64,000 nt of DNA. It comes from CAZOHG01 sp964579725 (lineage in GTDB: Bacteria; Zhuqueibacterota; JdFR-76; BMS3Abin05). Of the stretch, positions 7,475 through 17,413 are shown in pieces. The notes beneath the pieces were generated by a model that ran no database searches, was not told the DNA's origin, and saw nothing but the letters and a program-made list of their open reading frames with translations. Where the stretch lies: contig CAZOHG010000012.1 of NCBI GenBank assembly GCA_964579725.1, positions 1 through 64,000 on the forward strand. The letters are read 5' to 3'. Made by a program: the position numbers and the translations under genes. How positions within the stretch are numbered: the stretch's first letter is position 1; the number at the start of each line of letters is the position of its first letter.

Positions 7475-10258
7475 ATGCGAAAGGGATTCTTTTTTCTCCT
7501 CATTATTCTTCTTTCCGCTCCCCTTTGGGCGGCAAATACCCAAACAGAAATTCTTTACCTTTCCGGCCGCGGCAGTGACACCGCTGTCAATTGGGATTTC
7601 AAAGTCAGTGCCGGTCGCAAAGCCAACCGGTGGAGTACCCTTCCGGTTCCGTCCAATTGGGAACTGTTTGGTTTTGGCGGCTACAACTACGGTCATGCCA
7701 GGCACCCGGCAACAGAAACGGGGTTCTACCGCTACCGATTTACGCCGCCCTCCCGCTGGCAAGACAAGCGCATTTTCATCGTCTTTGAAGGGGCTATGAC
7801 CGAAGCAGCCGTGAAAATCAATGGCTTTTCGGCCGGCCCGCCGCACCAAGGGGGATTTTACCGATTTCAATACGACATTACCAAAATCGTCAAACCCGGC
7901 CAATCCAATCTTCTTGAAGTCAGGGTAAGTAAAATTGCCAGCGATTCCACTGTTACTCTGGCCGAACGACGCGCCGATTACTGGGATTTTGGGGGCATTT
8001 ACCGTCCTGTCTACCTGAAAGCCGTGCCCCAAGAGTACATTGATTGGACGGCCATTGACGCCCGTGCCAACGGGGTTTTTCGTGCAGCGGTGCACCTGGG
8101 ACATCGGAACAGAGCGGACCGCGTCCGGGGCCAAATTTTCACCCTGAACGGCACTCCCCTCGGCGGCCCTTTTTCGGCTCAAATCCGGCCCAACCAGTCG
8201 GAGGTGCTCCTGAAAACCCAACTCACCGGACAGCACAATTGGACGGCTGAAACACCTTCTTTGTACGTTGCGGAAATCAGCCTCCTGCACGGGCGGCACG
8301 TCCTCCACACAATTCGGCAGCGCTTCGGGTTTCGCACTTTTAGCGTGGTTCCCGGGAAGGGCCTTTTCCTAAACGGGAAACGTATTTTCCTGAAGGGCTG
8401 CGATCGGCACAGCTTCTGGCCGACCACCGGACGAGCGCTTAATCGGAACCGCTGCCGCGATGACATCTTGACCATGAAAGCCATGAACATGAACGCCGTA
8501 CGCATGTCCCATTACCCGCCGGACAGCTATTTTTTGGATTTGTGTGACGAATTGGGACTTTACGTTTTGGACGAATTAGGTGGTTGGCACCGCCCGCCTT
8601 ACGACACGTTGGCAGGTGCAAAATTGGTGGCCGAAATGGTGAAACGCGATGTCAATCATCCCTCCATTCTCTTCTGGGACAACGGCAACGAAGGCGGTTG
8701 GAACCCCCAATTGGACGACGATTTCTCCCAGTACGATCTGCAAAACCGCACTGTTTTACACCCGGGGGCGGTTTTCGACAGTGTGGACGCGCGCCACTAC
8801 CCCACCTACAAGCAGCTTGAAAATCGCTTGCGGCAGTCCACCGTTCTCCTGCCCACGGAAATTCTGCACGGACTCTACGACGGCGGTTCGGGCTCGGGAA
8901 TGGACGACTACTGGCACCTTTTGTGGGGAAAACCCGGCTTCGGGGGGATGTTTTTCTGGGTGTTCGCCGACGAAGGCGTGGTTCGCACCGACAGCAACTG
9001 CGTTCTGGATACCGATGGCAACCACGCCCCGGATGGGATTCTCGGCCCCTTTCATCAAAAGGAGGCCAGTTTTTACACCATTCGTGAAATCTGGAGTCCC
9101 GTTTACATCGAGACCGATTCCACCTTACCGCCTAACTTTTCGGGTCGTATTCCCGTCGAAAACCGCTACGATTTCACCAATCTGAACCAATGTCGTTTTT
9201 CCTGGCACTTGGTGCATTTTCCCAATCCCGGGCTCTCCCAGATTGAGCCGCAAAGCCTTTGGAACGGTTCGTTTTTAGGGCCGAATCTTCCTCCCCACCA
9301 AAAGGGATTTGTCCAAATTCCCCTGCCCATCGGCTGGCAGACGGCGGACGCACTCTTTCTGACTGCCTTTGGCCCAAAAGGCAAGAAATTGGCGACCTGG
9401 CATTGGAAATGGGCGTCGCCTTCCGAATTGCGTCTGCGTGTTTTTTCACCGGGCAGCAACCCCCCGAAATTACGAAAAAACCGTTCGGAGATTCAAATTT
9501 CCGCCGGAGCATTTACCTACGTTTTCGGGCGGCACGACGGCCTCTTAAAACGCGTGTTAGTTGGGCAGCACGCCATTCCCTTTGGCGAAGGGCCGCTTTT
9601 CGTTTCGTCGGCAGACTCTCAGAAAACAAATGCCCCCAAACAGGGGAAAACCCACTTTAGAATTATCCGAACGCAAAATTCAGTGGAAATGAACGTCACC
9701 GGTTTGCCCTTCTTTCAAACACTCCGGTGGGAAATTTTCGGCAGCGGGTGGCTAAAATTGACCTACACCCTAACTTCGCGGGACACGGTGGATTATCTGG
9801 GAATTTCGTTTGATTTCCCGGAAACCCAACTGAATCGAATGACCTGGCTGGGAAAGGGCCCCTACCGCGTGTGGAAAGATCGCCTCAAAGGACAAACGGT
9901 TTCCATTTGGCAGAACGGGTACAAGCGGTTTCAAGCGGGAAAGGCGTGGAACTACCCCGAATTTGCCGGGTATTACGCCGATTTCAATTGGGTGCTTTTT
10001 CAAACGGACGCGGGGCCGTTCTTCGTAGCCACCGACAGCGATTCCCTCTTTTTGCGGGTCAGCCGCCAAAAAAACGGCGTGGGGGCCCGGCACACGGCCA
10101 TGGTGTGGCCTAAAGGGACACTTTCATTTCTGCACGCCATTCCCGCAATGGGTTCCAAATTCCACACGGCGGCGCAGTTTGGCCCCCAGGGCCAACGCTT
10201 TGTGGGTCGCGGTGTTTACTCGGCAACGCTCTTTTTCTATTTCGGGCTGCCAAAATAG
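7475..10258 (+). CDS. Secreted glycoside hydrolase family 2 (beta-galactosidase-like)
   Basis: 927 residues with an N-terminal signal peptide ending near 'PLWA'. The GH2 layout is clear: a jelly-roll sugar-binding domain ('ETGFYRYRFTPP'), an Ig-like domain ('RRADYWDFGGIYRPVYL' at its border), then a TIM barrel beginning 'FLNGKRIFLKGCDRHSFWP'. The acid/base glutamate is E406 in 'WDNGNEGGW'. E462 in 'PTEILHG' is the likely nucleophile, by position. The C-terminal ~350 residues are beta-rich, as in the LacZ-type small-chain domain ('WLGKGPYRVWKDR'). It should cleave beta-galactosides, beta-glucuronides or similar plant or microbial glycans outside the cytoplasm. A LacI-like operator lies upstream. 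Confidence 0.88.
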   Translation: MRKGFFFLLIILLSAPLWAANTQTEILYLSGRGSDTAVNWDFKVSAGRKANRWSTLPVPSNWELFGFGGYNYGHARHPATETGFYRYRFTPPSRWQDKRIFIVFEGAMTEAAVKINGFSAGPPHQGGFYRFQYDITKIVKPGQSNLLEVRVSKIASDSTVTLAERRADYWDFGGIYRPVYLKAVPQEYIDWTAIDARANGVFRAAVHLGHRNRADRVRGQIFTLNGTPLGGPFSAQIRPNQSEVLLKTQLTGQHNWTAETPSLYVAEISLLHGRHVLHTIRQRFGFRTFSVVPGKGLFLNGKRIFLKGCDRHSFWPTTGRALNRNRCRDDILTMKAMNMNAVRMSHYPPDSYFLDLCDELGLYVLDELGGWHRPPYDTLAGAKLVAEMVKRDVNHPSILFWDNGNEGGWNPQLDDDFSQYDLQNRTVLHPGAVFDSVDARHYPTYKQLENRLRQSTVLLPTEILHGLYDGGSGSGMDDYWHLLWGKPGFGGMFFWVFADEGVVRTDSNCVLDTDGNHAPDGILGPFHQKEASFYTIREIWSPVYIETDSTLPPNFSGRIPVENRYDFTNLNQCRFSWHLVHFPNPGLSQIEPQSLWNGSFLGPNLPPHQKGFVQIPLPIGWQTADALFLTAFGPKGKKLATWHWKWASPSELRLRVFSPGSNPPKLRKNRSEIQISAGAFTYVFGRHDGLLKRVLVGQHAIPFGEGPLFVSSADSQKTNAPKQGKTHFRIIRTQNSVEMNVTGLPFFQTLRWEIFGSGWLKLTYTLTSRDTVDYLGISFDFPETQLNRMTWLGKGPYRVWKDRLKGQTVSIWQNGYKRFQAGKAWNYPEFAGYYADFNWVLFQTDAGPFFVATDSDSLFLRVSRQKNGVGARHTAMVWPKGTLSFLHAIPAMGSKFHTAAQFGPQGQRFVGRGVYSATLFFYFGLPK

Positions 10259-10391
10259 AAAAATTAAAAAATTTTCCCTGAAAGCACGCGCCTCGTAAAT
10301 TTAGGTGTTTTTTTGGGGAGGAGAACAACAAGCTGACGCCGGTTTCGAACGTTGTGTTAGAACTGCGTTTTTTCCTGCACCGGCCGGAAAA

Positions 10392-11462
10392 TTACGGTCG
10401 TAACCAGGCGTCCAAATGTTCCCGCACAAAGGCGTCGTCATTTAGATTGGGGTACGCTGCGTACACCCGGTCGATTTCCTCCAACTGACCGGGAGACAGG
10501 TCTTCCTCAGGATTCAAACACCAGCGTCCGGCTAAAAGACCCTGACGACGCAGCACTTCGTGAATTCCGGCAATACTGCCTGCGAACCCGTGTTGAGGAT
10601 CGAAAAAAGCCGCGTTGGCGTCGGTGATTTGGGCGGCCAGCGTAAGCCAGTCCGGTGAAAATAGTTGATTTTTGGCCAGCAGGGTGTGAATTTCCTCCAA
10701 CAACGACACGGCCTTTTGCGTCCACACGGCCCAGTGGCCCAACAGACCTCCAACCATTCGAAGAACGACGGGTCTGCCGTTCACCTGAAATTTGAACGGG
10801 GTGAGCAGGTCTCCGACAATGTGGTCGTCGTTTCCCGTGTAGAGAGCAATTTCGTTTGCGCGTCCCGATTCCGCCACCGCCCGCAAAACGTCCAGCGTGT
10901 AGTAGCGATTGAAAGGCGCCAATTTAATGGCCACCACCGGCTCAATTTTCAGAAATTCCCACCAAAACGTTAGAGGTAAGACGCGTCCCCCAACGGCAGG
11001 CTGCAAATAAAATCCCACCAACGGAATGGCTTCGGAAACGGCGCGGCAGTGTTCGACCAGCTTTTGGACGGGTTCGTCGTGCAAAGCGCCCAGACTGACC
11101 AATCCGGCGTGGTAGCCAGCCTCGGCGGCAAACTGCGCTTCTTTCACCGCTTGCGGCGTTTTGCCGGCAATTCCGGCAATCCGAATGACTTTTCGTCCCA
11201 ATTTGCTTTCCATTTCCGCTGCGGTTTCAGCCGCCAGAGTCAGAACAGGGCGGTACAGGCCGAATTGGGGCTCGCGAATGGCAAATTGTGTGGTGTGCAC
11301 GCCAACCGCAATGCCCCCGGCACCGGCACTCAGGTAGTACCGGGTGAGAGCGCGCTGGTGCCGTTCGTCCAATCGGCGATTTTCGGTTAACGCCAAAGGG
11401 TGTGCGGGAATGACCACGCCCTTTTTCAAAAGGTCGTCGATTTCAGGGGGAAGAAATGCCAT
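10392..11462 (-). CDS. Dihydrodipicolinate synthase/N-acetylneuraminate lyase family protein
   Basis: 356 residues, somewhat longer than the ~300 of typical DapA. It is a TIM-barrel class I aldolase: the Schiff-base lysine is in 'VVAIKLAPF' and the conserved tyrosine in 'LVGFYLQPA'. The N-terminal 'GAGGIAVGVHTTQF' corresponds to the GxxGI pyruvate-binding strand. DapA itself is unlikely because of the divergent loops; aldolases of 2-keto-3-deoxy sugar acids are a reasonable alternative. It lies 60 bp downstream of a Rossmann-fold protein on the same strand, so the pair may act on one sugar-acid substrate. The exact reaction is unknown. Confidence 0.78.
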   Translation of the reverse strand: MAFLPPEIDDLLKKGVVIPAHPLALTENRRLDERHQRALTRYYLSAGAGGIAVGVHTTQFAIREPQFGLYRPVLTLAAETAAEMESKLGRKVIRIAGIAGKTPQAVKEAQFAAEAGYHAGLVSLGALHDEPVQKLVEHCRAVSEAIPLVGFYLQPAVGGRVLPLTFWWEFLKIEPVVAIKLAPFNRYYTLDVLRAVAESGRANEIALYTGNDDHIVGDLLTPFKFQVNGRPVVLRMVGGLLGHWAVWTQKAVSLLEEIHTLLAKNQLFSPDWLTLAAQITDANAAFFDPQHGFAGSIAGIHEVLRRQGLLAGRWCLNPEEDLSPGQLEEIDRVYAAYPNLNDDAFVREHLDAWLRP

Positions 11463-11522
11463 TTCTTGTCTCTTCCGATTTAGGTAATTGCACCATTTTA
11501 AGGTTCAAAGAAGTGTGAACGG

Positions 11523-12569
11523 CTAAAATTTTCCTTCTCGTTCTTCAAAATGAGTGGGCCTGTCCAGAGTGATCCCGCCACGCAAAAGCCAGTCGGCCAC
11601 CCAGTCCAAGATTTTTTTCAGGGGAACAACGGGGTAACCGAAGTTTTCAAAACAAAAGGCCGCATTATTGAGGAGCGCCGTTTCGGTTTCTTGATTGACA
11701 AAGCGCGGCTCCTTGTCTAAACGGCGAGCCAGTTCCCGGGCTGCCCACCGAATGGAGACGGTCTCGGGTCCTGTTAAATTCAGCACGGTAGGAGGAGAAG
11801 CGGCTATCTCAAAGCTGCGCAAAATGTACCGATTGGTATCGCCCTGCCAGATGAAATTGGCAGCACTGGCGGCAAGATCAATGGCCTGCCCCGCCAAAAT
11901 CTTTTGCCCAATGTCCACCAAAACACCGTACGTGAGAGAATTGGAATAGTTTAATCGGATCAAAACGCCGGGCGTTCCGTAGCGGCGTGAGAAAAATTCA
12001 AACAGGCGTTCCCGCCCTAACACCGATTGCCCGTATTCCCCTACGGGATCGGGTTGAACGGATTCGTCGGCGCCACCGGACACAATGGGCACAAACGGGT
12101 ACACATTGCCCGAGGAAAGGGCCACAATCCTGGACGCCCGAAACCGACGGGCAACCAACCCCGGCAAAAAGGTGTTCCACGCCCAGGTTTGAGATTCCGC
12201 CCCGCCGGTACCGAACTTTCGCCCAATGAGAAAAATTACATTTTCTGCGTCCGGGAGTTTTTCCAGTTCGTCGGAACGGAGCAAATCGGCAGCAATGGTT
12301 TCCGCCCCCCACGCTTCCAACTTTTTCCGCACGGTCGGGGCAGAAAAGCGCGAAACCCCGATGACCCGTTTGGAAACCCCGGCTTCTTGAATGGCACGCA
12401 GGGCCAAATGAGCCAGATCGGGCCCCAATTTGCCCCCGACACCCAAGATCAACAAATCACCCGAAAGGGCGGCCATCGATTCCACCAAATCAGGCGTAGG
12501 TCGGGACACAATTTCTTCCAGTTCTTTTTCCGTGCGAATGGTAGCGGGTAATGCAAAGGGCTGGCTCAC
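11523..12569 (-). CDS. NAD(P)-dependent epimerase/dehydratase-like Rossmann protein
   Basis: About 348 residues. I place the start at GTG 12569 because GGAGG lies four bases upstream; the longer reading from 12617 has no such site. An N-terminal helix is followed by the nucleotide-binding 'LLILGVGGKLGPDLA'. Later come 'IVALSSGNVYPF' (catalytic Ser region) and 'EYGQSVLGRERLFEF', where the tyrosine of extended SDRs is present but the usual lysine of YxxxK is not. It may be a reductase of unusual mechanism or mainly a binding protein. It precedes the DapA-like aldolase, suggesting a shared pathway. Confidence 0.72.
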   Translation of the reverse strand: MSQPFALPATIRTEKELEEIVSRPTPDLVESMAALSGDLLILGVGGKLGPDLAHLALRAIQEAGVSKRVIGVSRFSAPTVRKKLEAWGAETIAADLLRSDELEKLPDAENVIFLIGRKFGTGGAESQTWAWNTFLPGLVARRFRASRIVALSSGNVYPFVPIVSGGADESVQPDPVGEYGQSVLGRERLFEFFSRRYGTPGVLIRLNYSNSLTYGVLVDIGQKILAGQAIDLAASAANFIWQGDTNRYILRSFEIAASPPTVLNLTGPETVSIRWAARELARRLDKEPRFVNQETETALLNNAAFCFENFGYPVVPLKKILDWVADWLLRGGITLDRPTHFEEREGKF

Positions 12570-12935
12570 GGTACCTCCGTTGTTTAGGTCGTCACGTCCC
12601 ATCGAAAATCCTGACATAAAAAATACAAAAGAGAAGGGCGGTAATCAAGGCAATAATCGAAAACAAAAAATTTTGTGGGCCTGCTGCGCCAAACGTAGCA
12701 ACCCGTTCTTTGAAAAAGCCCGGGAAGATCACTCTAAAAAACGGCTTGCTTTGCAGAAGGAAAACGCTTATTTTTGAAGAGTTGCGGCCGTGCAATCGGT
12801 TTTTGTTGGCTTGCGCGGAGGGGAGTTTGTACAATTTTCCTTTTAAACGGGGAAAAACAACGAATCAAAAAAGCGGGCCTCTTTAAGAGAGGAGAAAAGA
12901 AATCCTCTCTTTTTAACAAAAATGGGGTAAAAAAT
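12570..12935. other. Divergent intergenic region with leader hairpin
   Basis: About 366 bp between the minus-strand epimerase-like gene and the plus-strand FG-GAP lipoprotein gene. It contains the epimerase ribosome-binding site at the left and a TACAAT -10-like box near 12829 facing right. A terminator-like hairpin at 12885-12914 lies just before the lipoprotein. An 80-residue minus-strand frame here has one hydrophobic stretch but no convincing start signal. Confidence 0.45.
12885..12914 (+). terminator. Terminator-like hairpin in leader of FG-GAP lipoprotein gene
   Basis: AAGAGAGGA pairs perfectly with TCCTCTCTT across a 9-base loop and the stem runs directly into a short T tract. It lies only about 20 bases before the ATG at 12936, so it could be an attenuator of this gene or the end of a short upstream transcript. 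Confidence 0.4.
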
Positions 12936-14909
12936 ATGAAAAATCACTGGCTTTTGTTTCTCTTTGTTCTTTTTATTTCGGCTTTTGGGGGCTGTTTTCG
13001 GCAGACGGCTTCCGAGGATTTTCAGAAATTGCCGTACAATAATCCCGGACTGGTTGTGGATTTGGGCGTGGGGCTCTGGGCGTGGCCCATCCCAATGGAC
13101 TACGACGGAGACGGTGACAACGATCTGTTGGTTTCCTGCCGGGACAAGCCCTCGCGGGGGCTCTATTTTTTTGAAAACACCGCCGGAAACGTCAAGTTCC
13201 CTGTTTTTAAGGCAGGTAAGCGCGTCGGCCCGGGGCTCAGGAATATTCAACCTTCTTACGTCAATGGTGCCGTGCGCTTACTCCAACCGGGCCAGGAGGT
13301 CGTCGATTTCAGGAAAAACCACTTCCAAAAAACGCGGCGCATTTACCCCAAAGAAAAGTTGCTTTCGGGCAGGGTACGGGCCAATCAGTGGAAATACGTC
13401 GATTTCGACGCGGACGGGGATTTAGACCTTTTGGTTGGAGAGGGAATTTGGGACGATTATGGCTGGGACAATGCCTTCGACCAAAACGGTCGTTGGCTTC
13501 GCGGCCCGCTTCACGGTTTTGTCTTCCTCATTCGGAATCTGGGGGATGACCGGCATCCCCGTTACGCGTCACCTGTTAAGCTCAGGGCAGGGGGCAAGCC
13601 CATTGACGTGTTCGGCATGCCTTCCCCCAATTTGGCCGATTTTGACGGGGACGGAGACTTGGACTTGATCTGTGGCAGTTTTCTGGACACGTTCACCTAT
13701 TTTGAAAATGTCGGAAGCCGTTCCCACCCGATTTTCTCGGCAGGTCGCACGTTGCGCTACCGGGGAAAACCCATTACAATGGATCTGGAAATGATTGTGC
13801 CCGTCGCTTTCGACTGGGACAAGGACGGCGACCCGGATCTCGTGGTGGGCCAGGAAGATGGGCGAGTGGCTCTTGTTGAAAATACCGGAAACCTGGTTGA
13901 CGGAATGCCTCAATTTTTGCCGCCTCACTTTTTTCAACAACAGGCAAAAGACGTTAAATTCGGTGTGCTGGCCACCCCGGCCGCCGTCGATTGGGACGGG
14001 GACGGTGACACCGACATTCTTTCTGGAAATTCGGCAGGTTACATCGGATTTATTGAAAATTTGGGGGGCGGCGCTTCTCCCAAATGGGCAGCTCCCCGGT
14101 ATTTGAAAGCCAATGGGAAGGTCATTCGCTTCCAGGCCGGCCCCAACGGCTCCATTCAGGGCCCCTGCGAGGCCAAATGGGGGTACACGACCCTTAGCGC
14201 CGCGGACTGGAATATGGACGGGCTACCGGACCTTGTGGTCAATTCCATTTGGGGAAAGGTGGTCTGGTACCCAAATGTGGGAACCCGCCGCCACCCGAGG
14301 CTGGGAGCCGCGCGTCCTGTTCGTGTGGCCTGGCCGGGGAAACCGCCCAAACCGGCCTGGAACTGGTGGGAACCGGACAGTCAAACCCTGGTGACCCAGT
14401 GGCGCACCACCCCGTTTGTCATTGATTTAAATCATGACGGGTTGAACGACCTGGTCATGCTTGACACCGAGGGCTACCTTGCCTATTTCGAACGCATCCG
14501 ACGGAACGGTCAACTGTTACTCTTGCCAGGCAAAAGAATCTTTAAGCAATTGGACTCTCAAAAGAACACAACGCATCTACTGCGTTTGAACGCAGGTAAA
14601 GCCGGGGGCAGCGGAAGACGCAAATTTTGTTTGGTCGATTGGGACGGAGACGGTCGGTTGGATTTGTTGGTCAATAGCAAAAACATTGATTTTCTCCGCA
14701 ACGTTGCAACCCAACCCGGGGATTTTATTTTCCGGAACGAGGGCCCCCTGGGGAAGCGGATTTTGGCCGGACATTCCAGCAGTCCCACCACAATGGATTT
14801 CGACCGCAACGGGGTGCCGGATTTATTGGTGGGCGCCGAGGACGGCTATTTTTATCTTTTGAAAAACCCAAGATCGTCCGGAAAATCGGCAGGGCAGGGG
14901 GGCCAGTGA
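12936..14909 (+). CDS. FG-GAP/VCBS-repeat lipoprotein
   Basis: 657 residues from ATG 12936. Upstream codons in frame cross a hairpin and read as non-coding, so I exclude them. The N-terminus is a lipoprotein signal ending 'SAFGGC' (Cys20). Nine calcium-binding FG-GAP/VCBS-type loops follow, each of the form D-x-D-x-[DN]-G-x-x-D-L, for example 'DYDGDGDNDLLV', 'DFDADGDLDLLVG', 'DWDGDGDTDILSG' and 'DLNHDGLNDLVML'. Such repeats build a beta-propeller used in adhesion or carbohydrate binding at the cell surface. No catalytic domain is visible. It faces tex tail to tail; the partner or ligand is unknown. Confidence 0.88.
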   Translation: MKNHWLLFLFVLFISAFGGCFRQTASEDFQKLPYNNPGLVVDLGVGLWAWPIPMDYDGDGDNDLLVSCRDKPSRGLYFFENTAGNVKFPVFKAGKRVGPGLRNIQPSYVNGAVRLLQPGQEVVDFRKNHFQKTRRIYPKEKLLSGRVRANQWKYVDFDADGDLDLLVGEGIWDDYGWDNAFDQNGRWLRGPLHGFVFLIRNLGDDRHPRYASPVKLRAGGKPIDVFGMPSPNLADFDGDGDLDLICGSFLDTFTYFENVGSRSHPIFSAGRTLRYRGKPITMDLEMIVPVAFDWDKDGDPDLVVGQEDGRVALVENTGNLVDGMPQFLPPHFFQQQAKDVKFGVLATPAAVDWDGDGDTDILSGNSAGYIGFIENLGGGASPKWAAPRYLKANGKVIRFQAGPNGSIQGPCEAKWGYTTLSAADWNMDGLPDLVVNSIWGKVVWYPNVGTRRHPRLGAARPVRVAWPGKPPKPAWNWWEPDSQTLVTQWRTTPFVIDLNHDGLNDLVMLDTEGYLAYFERIRRNGQLLLLPGKRIFKQLDSQKNTTHLLRLNAGKAGGSGRRKFCLVDWDGDGRLDLLVNSKNIDFLRNVATQPGDFIFRNEGPLGKRILAGHSSSPTTMDFDRNGVPDLLVGAEDGYFYLLKNPRSSGKSAGQGGQ

Positions 14910-15106
14910 AAAACAGATTCGTTCGGACGGCCGCAAAGCCGGCCTTTTTGAAAAAAGGCCCTGCCCATAGACAATTAGGTTAAAGTCTTCTCCGCGCAGG
15001 GCGCGCCCTTGTTCGGCAGGTTACCCAAAGACCGTGCTTTTTGGCACAAGCCGAACAGCCAACCCTTTCGGACGGAAAATTCGGAAGTTTCCGCAGGGGC
15101 GGTTGC

Positions 15107-17287
15107 TTACGTTGACTTATTCAGATTCAAACTGAGCGCCACGCGCTGGCGCTCCAAATCGACTTTGAGAACGCGGACGTCAATGACGTCGCCCACAGCG
15201 AGCACATCCATCGGGTCTTTGACGTGTTTCCCCATTTCGCTTCGGTGCACCAGGCCGTCCTGCTTGACGCCAATGTCCACAAAAGCCCCGAAATCCACCA
15301 CATTTCGGACGGTGCCTTTCAGAATCATTCCCTCTTTTAAGTCTTCCATCTTCAAGACATCGCTTCTGAAAATTGGGGGCGGAACCTCTGTGCGCGGGTC
15401 CCGGCCCGGCTTTTCAAGATTCTCCAAAATGTCCGTTAAGGTGTACTTCCCCACTCCCACTTTTTCGGCCAGCTCCTCGTACCGCAGATTTTTTTCCTCA
15501 ATTTTCCGCCGTACCAGCGCCCCGTTCATTTGAACCAAATGTAAATCCAGCCCCAGCGATTGAACCAATTTTTTCGTGGCTTCGTAGGATTCAGGGTGAA
15601 TGGCCGTGTTGTCCAGCCAATTCTCGCCACCGCGAATGCGCAGAAAACCGGCTGCCTGCTCGAAACTTTTGGCACCCATTCCCTTTACCTGGAGCAATTC
15701 AGCCCGATTTTTAAATTTTCCGTGTTCGTCCCGGTACCGAACAATCGCCTCGGCCAAACGCGTATTTAAGCCGGACACATATTTCAGCAACGCTGCAGAA
15801 GCTGTGTTCAAATCCACCCCCACGTAATTGACCACCGATTCCACGACCGTTTGCAGTGACTCGGCCAGCTTTTTCTGATTCACGTCGTGCTGGTAAAGTC
15901 CCACACCAATGGATTTTGGATCGATTTTAACCAACTCGGCCAGCGGGTCCAACAGGCGGCGAGCAATGGAAATGTTTCCTCGCATGCTCGCTTCAAGGTC
16001 GGGGAATTCTTTTCGTGCCAGCGGCGAAGCCGAATACACGGAGGCACCGGCTTCGCTTACAATGACGTACCGCACGTCGGGCACTTTTTCCCGAATAAGT
16101 TCCGCCACAAGCTGCTCGGTTTCACGCGAAGCCGTTCCGTTCCCAATGGCAATGACATCGACAAATTGCTTGTTAATGAAATCCAGCAAAACACCTTTGG
16201 CTTTTTCCCACTGTCCCTGAGGCGGATGTGGAAAGATAGTGGTACCTTCGAGGTATTTTCCGGTTTCGTCGATCACCGCCACTTTGCAGCCGGTCCGGTA
16301 GCCGGGGTCAATACCCATAATGATTTTCCCCGTCACAGGCGGTTGCATGAGCAAATTTCGAAGATTGGTGGCAAAAACCCGAATGGCGTGCTCTTCGGCT
16401 TTTTCCGTGATCTGACTGCGCACTTCACGTTCGATGGCCGGGAAAATGAGGCGGTAGTAGGCATCGATTAGAGCAGTACGCAGGTGTTCGGTGAAAATCG
16501 ATTCCGGGCGACGAATAATGACCCGTTCCAATTTTCGCAAAATGGCGTCATCGTCCACTTCGATTTTGACTTTGAGGAAATTTTCCTTCTCTCCCCGGTT
16601 CATGGCCAACACACGGTGGGGGCGAATGCGTTTGACCATTTCTCGGTACTCGTAGTACATTTCGTAAGGAGAGCGTTCATCCGTTTTCCCTTCGCTCACC
16701 AACAAACCCGTCCCGTAAACAATTTTTCGAATGAGCTGCCGAAAATCGGCACTGTCCGAGATAATCTCAGCCACAATGTCCCGCGCGCCCTGCAAGGCCT
16801 CTTCAACCGAGGAAATGCCTTTTCCTGCATCTACAAATCGGCTGGCCGCTTCCTCGGGGGTTCCCTCTACCGTTTGTTGTTCCCAGATGAGTTTGGCCAA
16901 CGGCTCCAGGCCGCGAGCCCTGGCCACAGTTGCCCGTGTCTTTCGTTTCGGTTTGTACGGAAGGTAAAGGTCTTCCACTTCCTGCAATTTTCGGGAGGCC
17001 ACAATCCTCTGCTGAAGTTCAGGCGTCAGCTTTCCTTGCTCGTCAATGGTTTTGAGCACCGTCTGTTTTCGCTCTTCCAGAATGCGAAAATAATTCATTC
17101 GCACCTGCACGTCGCGGATTTGCTCTTCATCCAACTTACCCGTTACTTCCTTGCGATACCGTGCAATGAAGGGAACCGTGTTGCTGTCGTCCAAAAGTTC
17201 TACCGTATTTTTTACCTGAACAGGTAGCACGTGAATTTCTTCGGCAATCAATTCAAAAATTTGCTCTTCCGAAAGTTTGGGGTACAC
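15107..17287 (-). CDS. tex: Tex, RNA-binding transcription accessory protein
   Basis: 726 residues, close to the family's usual ~770. Domains in order are the N-terminal Tex domain, a YqgF/RNase H-like domain (about 325-450, 'IMGIDPGYRTGCKVAVID'), helix-hairpin-helix motifs (about 490-560, 'LNTASAALLKYVSGL' and 'GMGAKSFEQAAGFLRI') and a C-terminal S1 RNA-binding domain (about 650-722, 'GMILKGTVRNVVDFGAFVDIGV'). Tex binds nucleic acids in the cytoplasm and affects transcription; it is widely conserved. The start is ATG 17287. It is preceded by about 275 bp of non-coding sequence and faces the FG-GAP lipoprotein gene. All key motifs are intact. Confidence 0.96.
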   Translation of the reverse strand: MYPKLSEEQIFELIAEEIHVLPVQVKNTVELLDDSNTVPFIARYRKEVTGKLDEEQIRDVQVRMNYFRILEERKQTVLKTIDEQGKLTPELQQRIVASRKLQEVEDLYLPYKPKRKTRATVARARGLEPLAKLIWEQQTVEGTPEEAASRFVDAGKGISSVEEALQGARDIVAEIISDSADFRQLIRKIVYGTGLLVSEGKTDERSPYEMYYEYREMVKRIRPHRVLAMNRGEKENFLKVKIEVDDDAILRKLERVIIRRPESIFTEHLRTALIDAYYRLIFPAIEREVRSQITEKAEEHAIRVFATNLRNLLMQPPVTGKIIMGIDPGYRTGCKVAVIDETGKYLEGTTIFPHPPQGQWEKAKGVLLDFINKQFVDVIAIGNGTASRETEQLVAELIREKVPDVRYVIVSEAGASVYSASPLARKEFPDLEASMRGNISIARRLLDPLAELVKIDPKSIGVGLYQHDVNQKKLAESLQTVVESVVNYVGVDLNTASAALLKYVSGLNTRLAEAIVRYRDEHGKFKNRAELLQVKGMGAKSFEQAAGFLRIRGGENWLDNTAIHPESYEATKKLVQSLGLDLHLVQMNGALVRRKIEEKNLRYEELAEKVGVGKYTLTDILENLEKPGRDPRTEVPPPIFRSDVLKMEDLKEGMILKGTVRNVVDFGAFVDIGVKQDGLVHRSEMGKHVKDPMDVLAVGDVIDVRVLKVDLERQRVALSLNLNKST

Positions 17288-17413
17288 CGAAACGCTCCTT
17301 TTTTCTCACTCTTACTTTTGGAAATGCTTTTGGTGAAAGAGGACTCTCACCTATTCATTTAGTTGTTCGCACACCTTTTTTAACGGGTGCCGCCCAAAAC
17401 ATTTTTAGAAACG

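Noticed and set aside
12592..12834. 80-codon minus-strand frame with one hydrophobic stretch upstream of the epimerase-like gene
   Set aside because: No ribosome-binding site, no recognisable family, and the hydrophobic stretch lies in AT-rich leader sequence.
14941..14960. Perfect GGCCTTTTT/AAAAAGGCC hairpin between the FG-GAP gene and tex as a terminator
   Set aside because: The loop is only 2 bases and no T tract follows on either strand, so I do not call it.
16484..17227. 247-codon plus-strand open frame opposite tex
   Set aside because: Antisense shadow of the conserved Tex frame; low-complexity composition and no ribosome-binding site.
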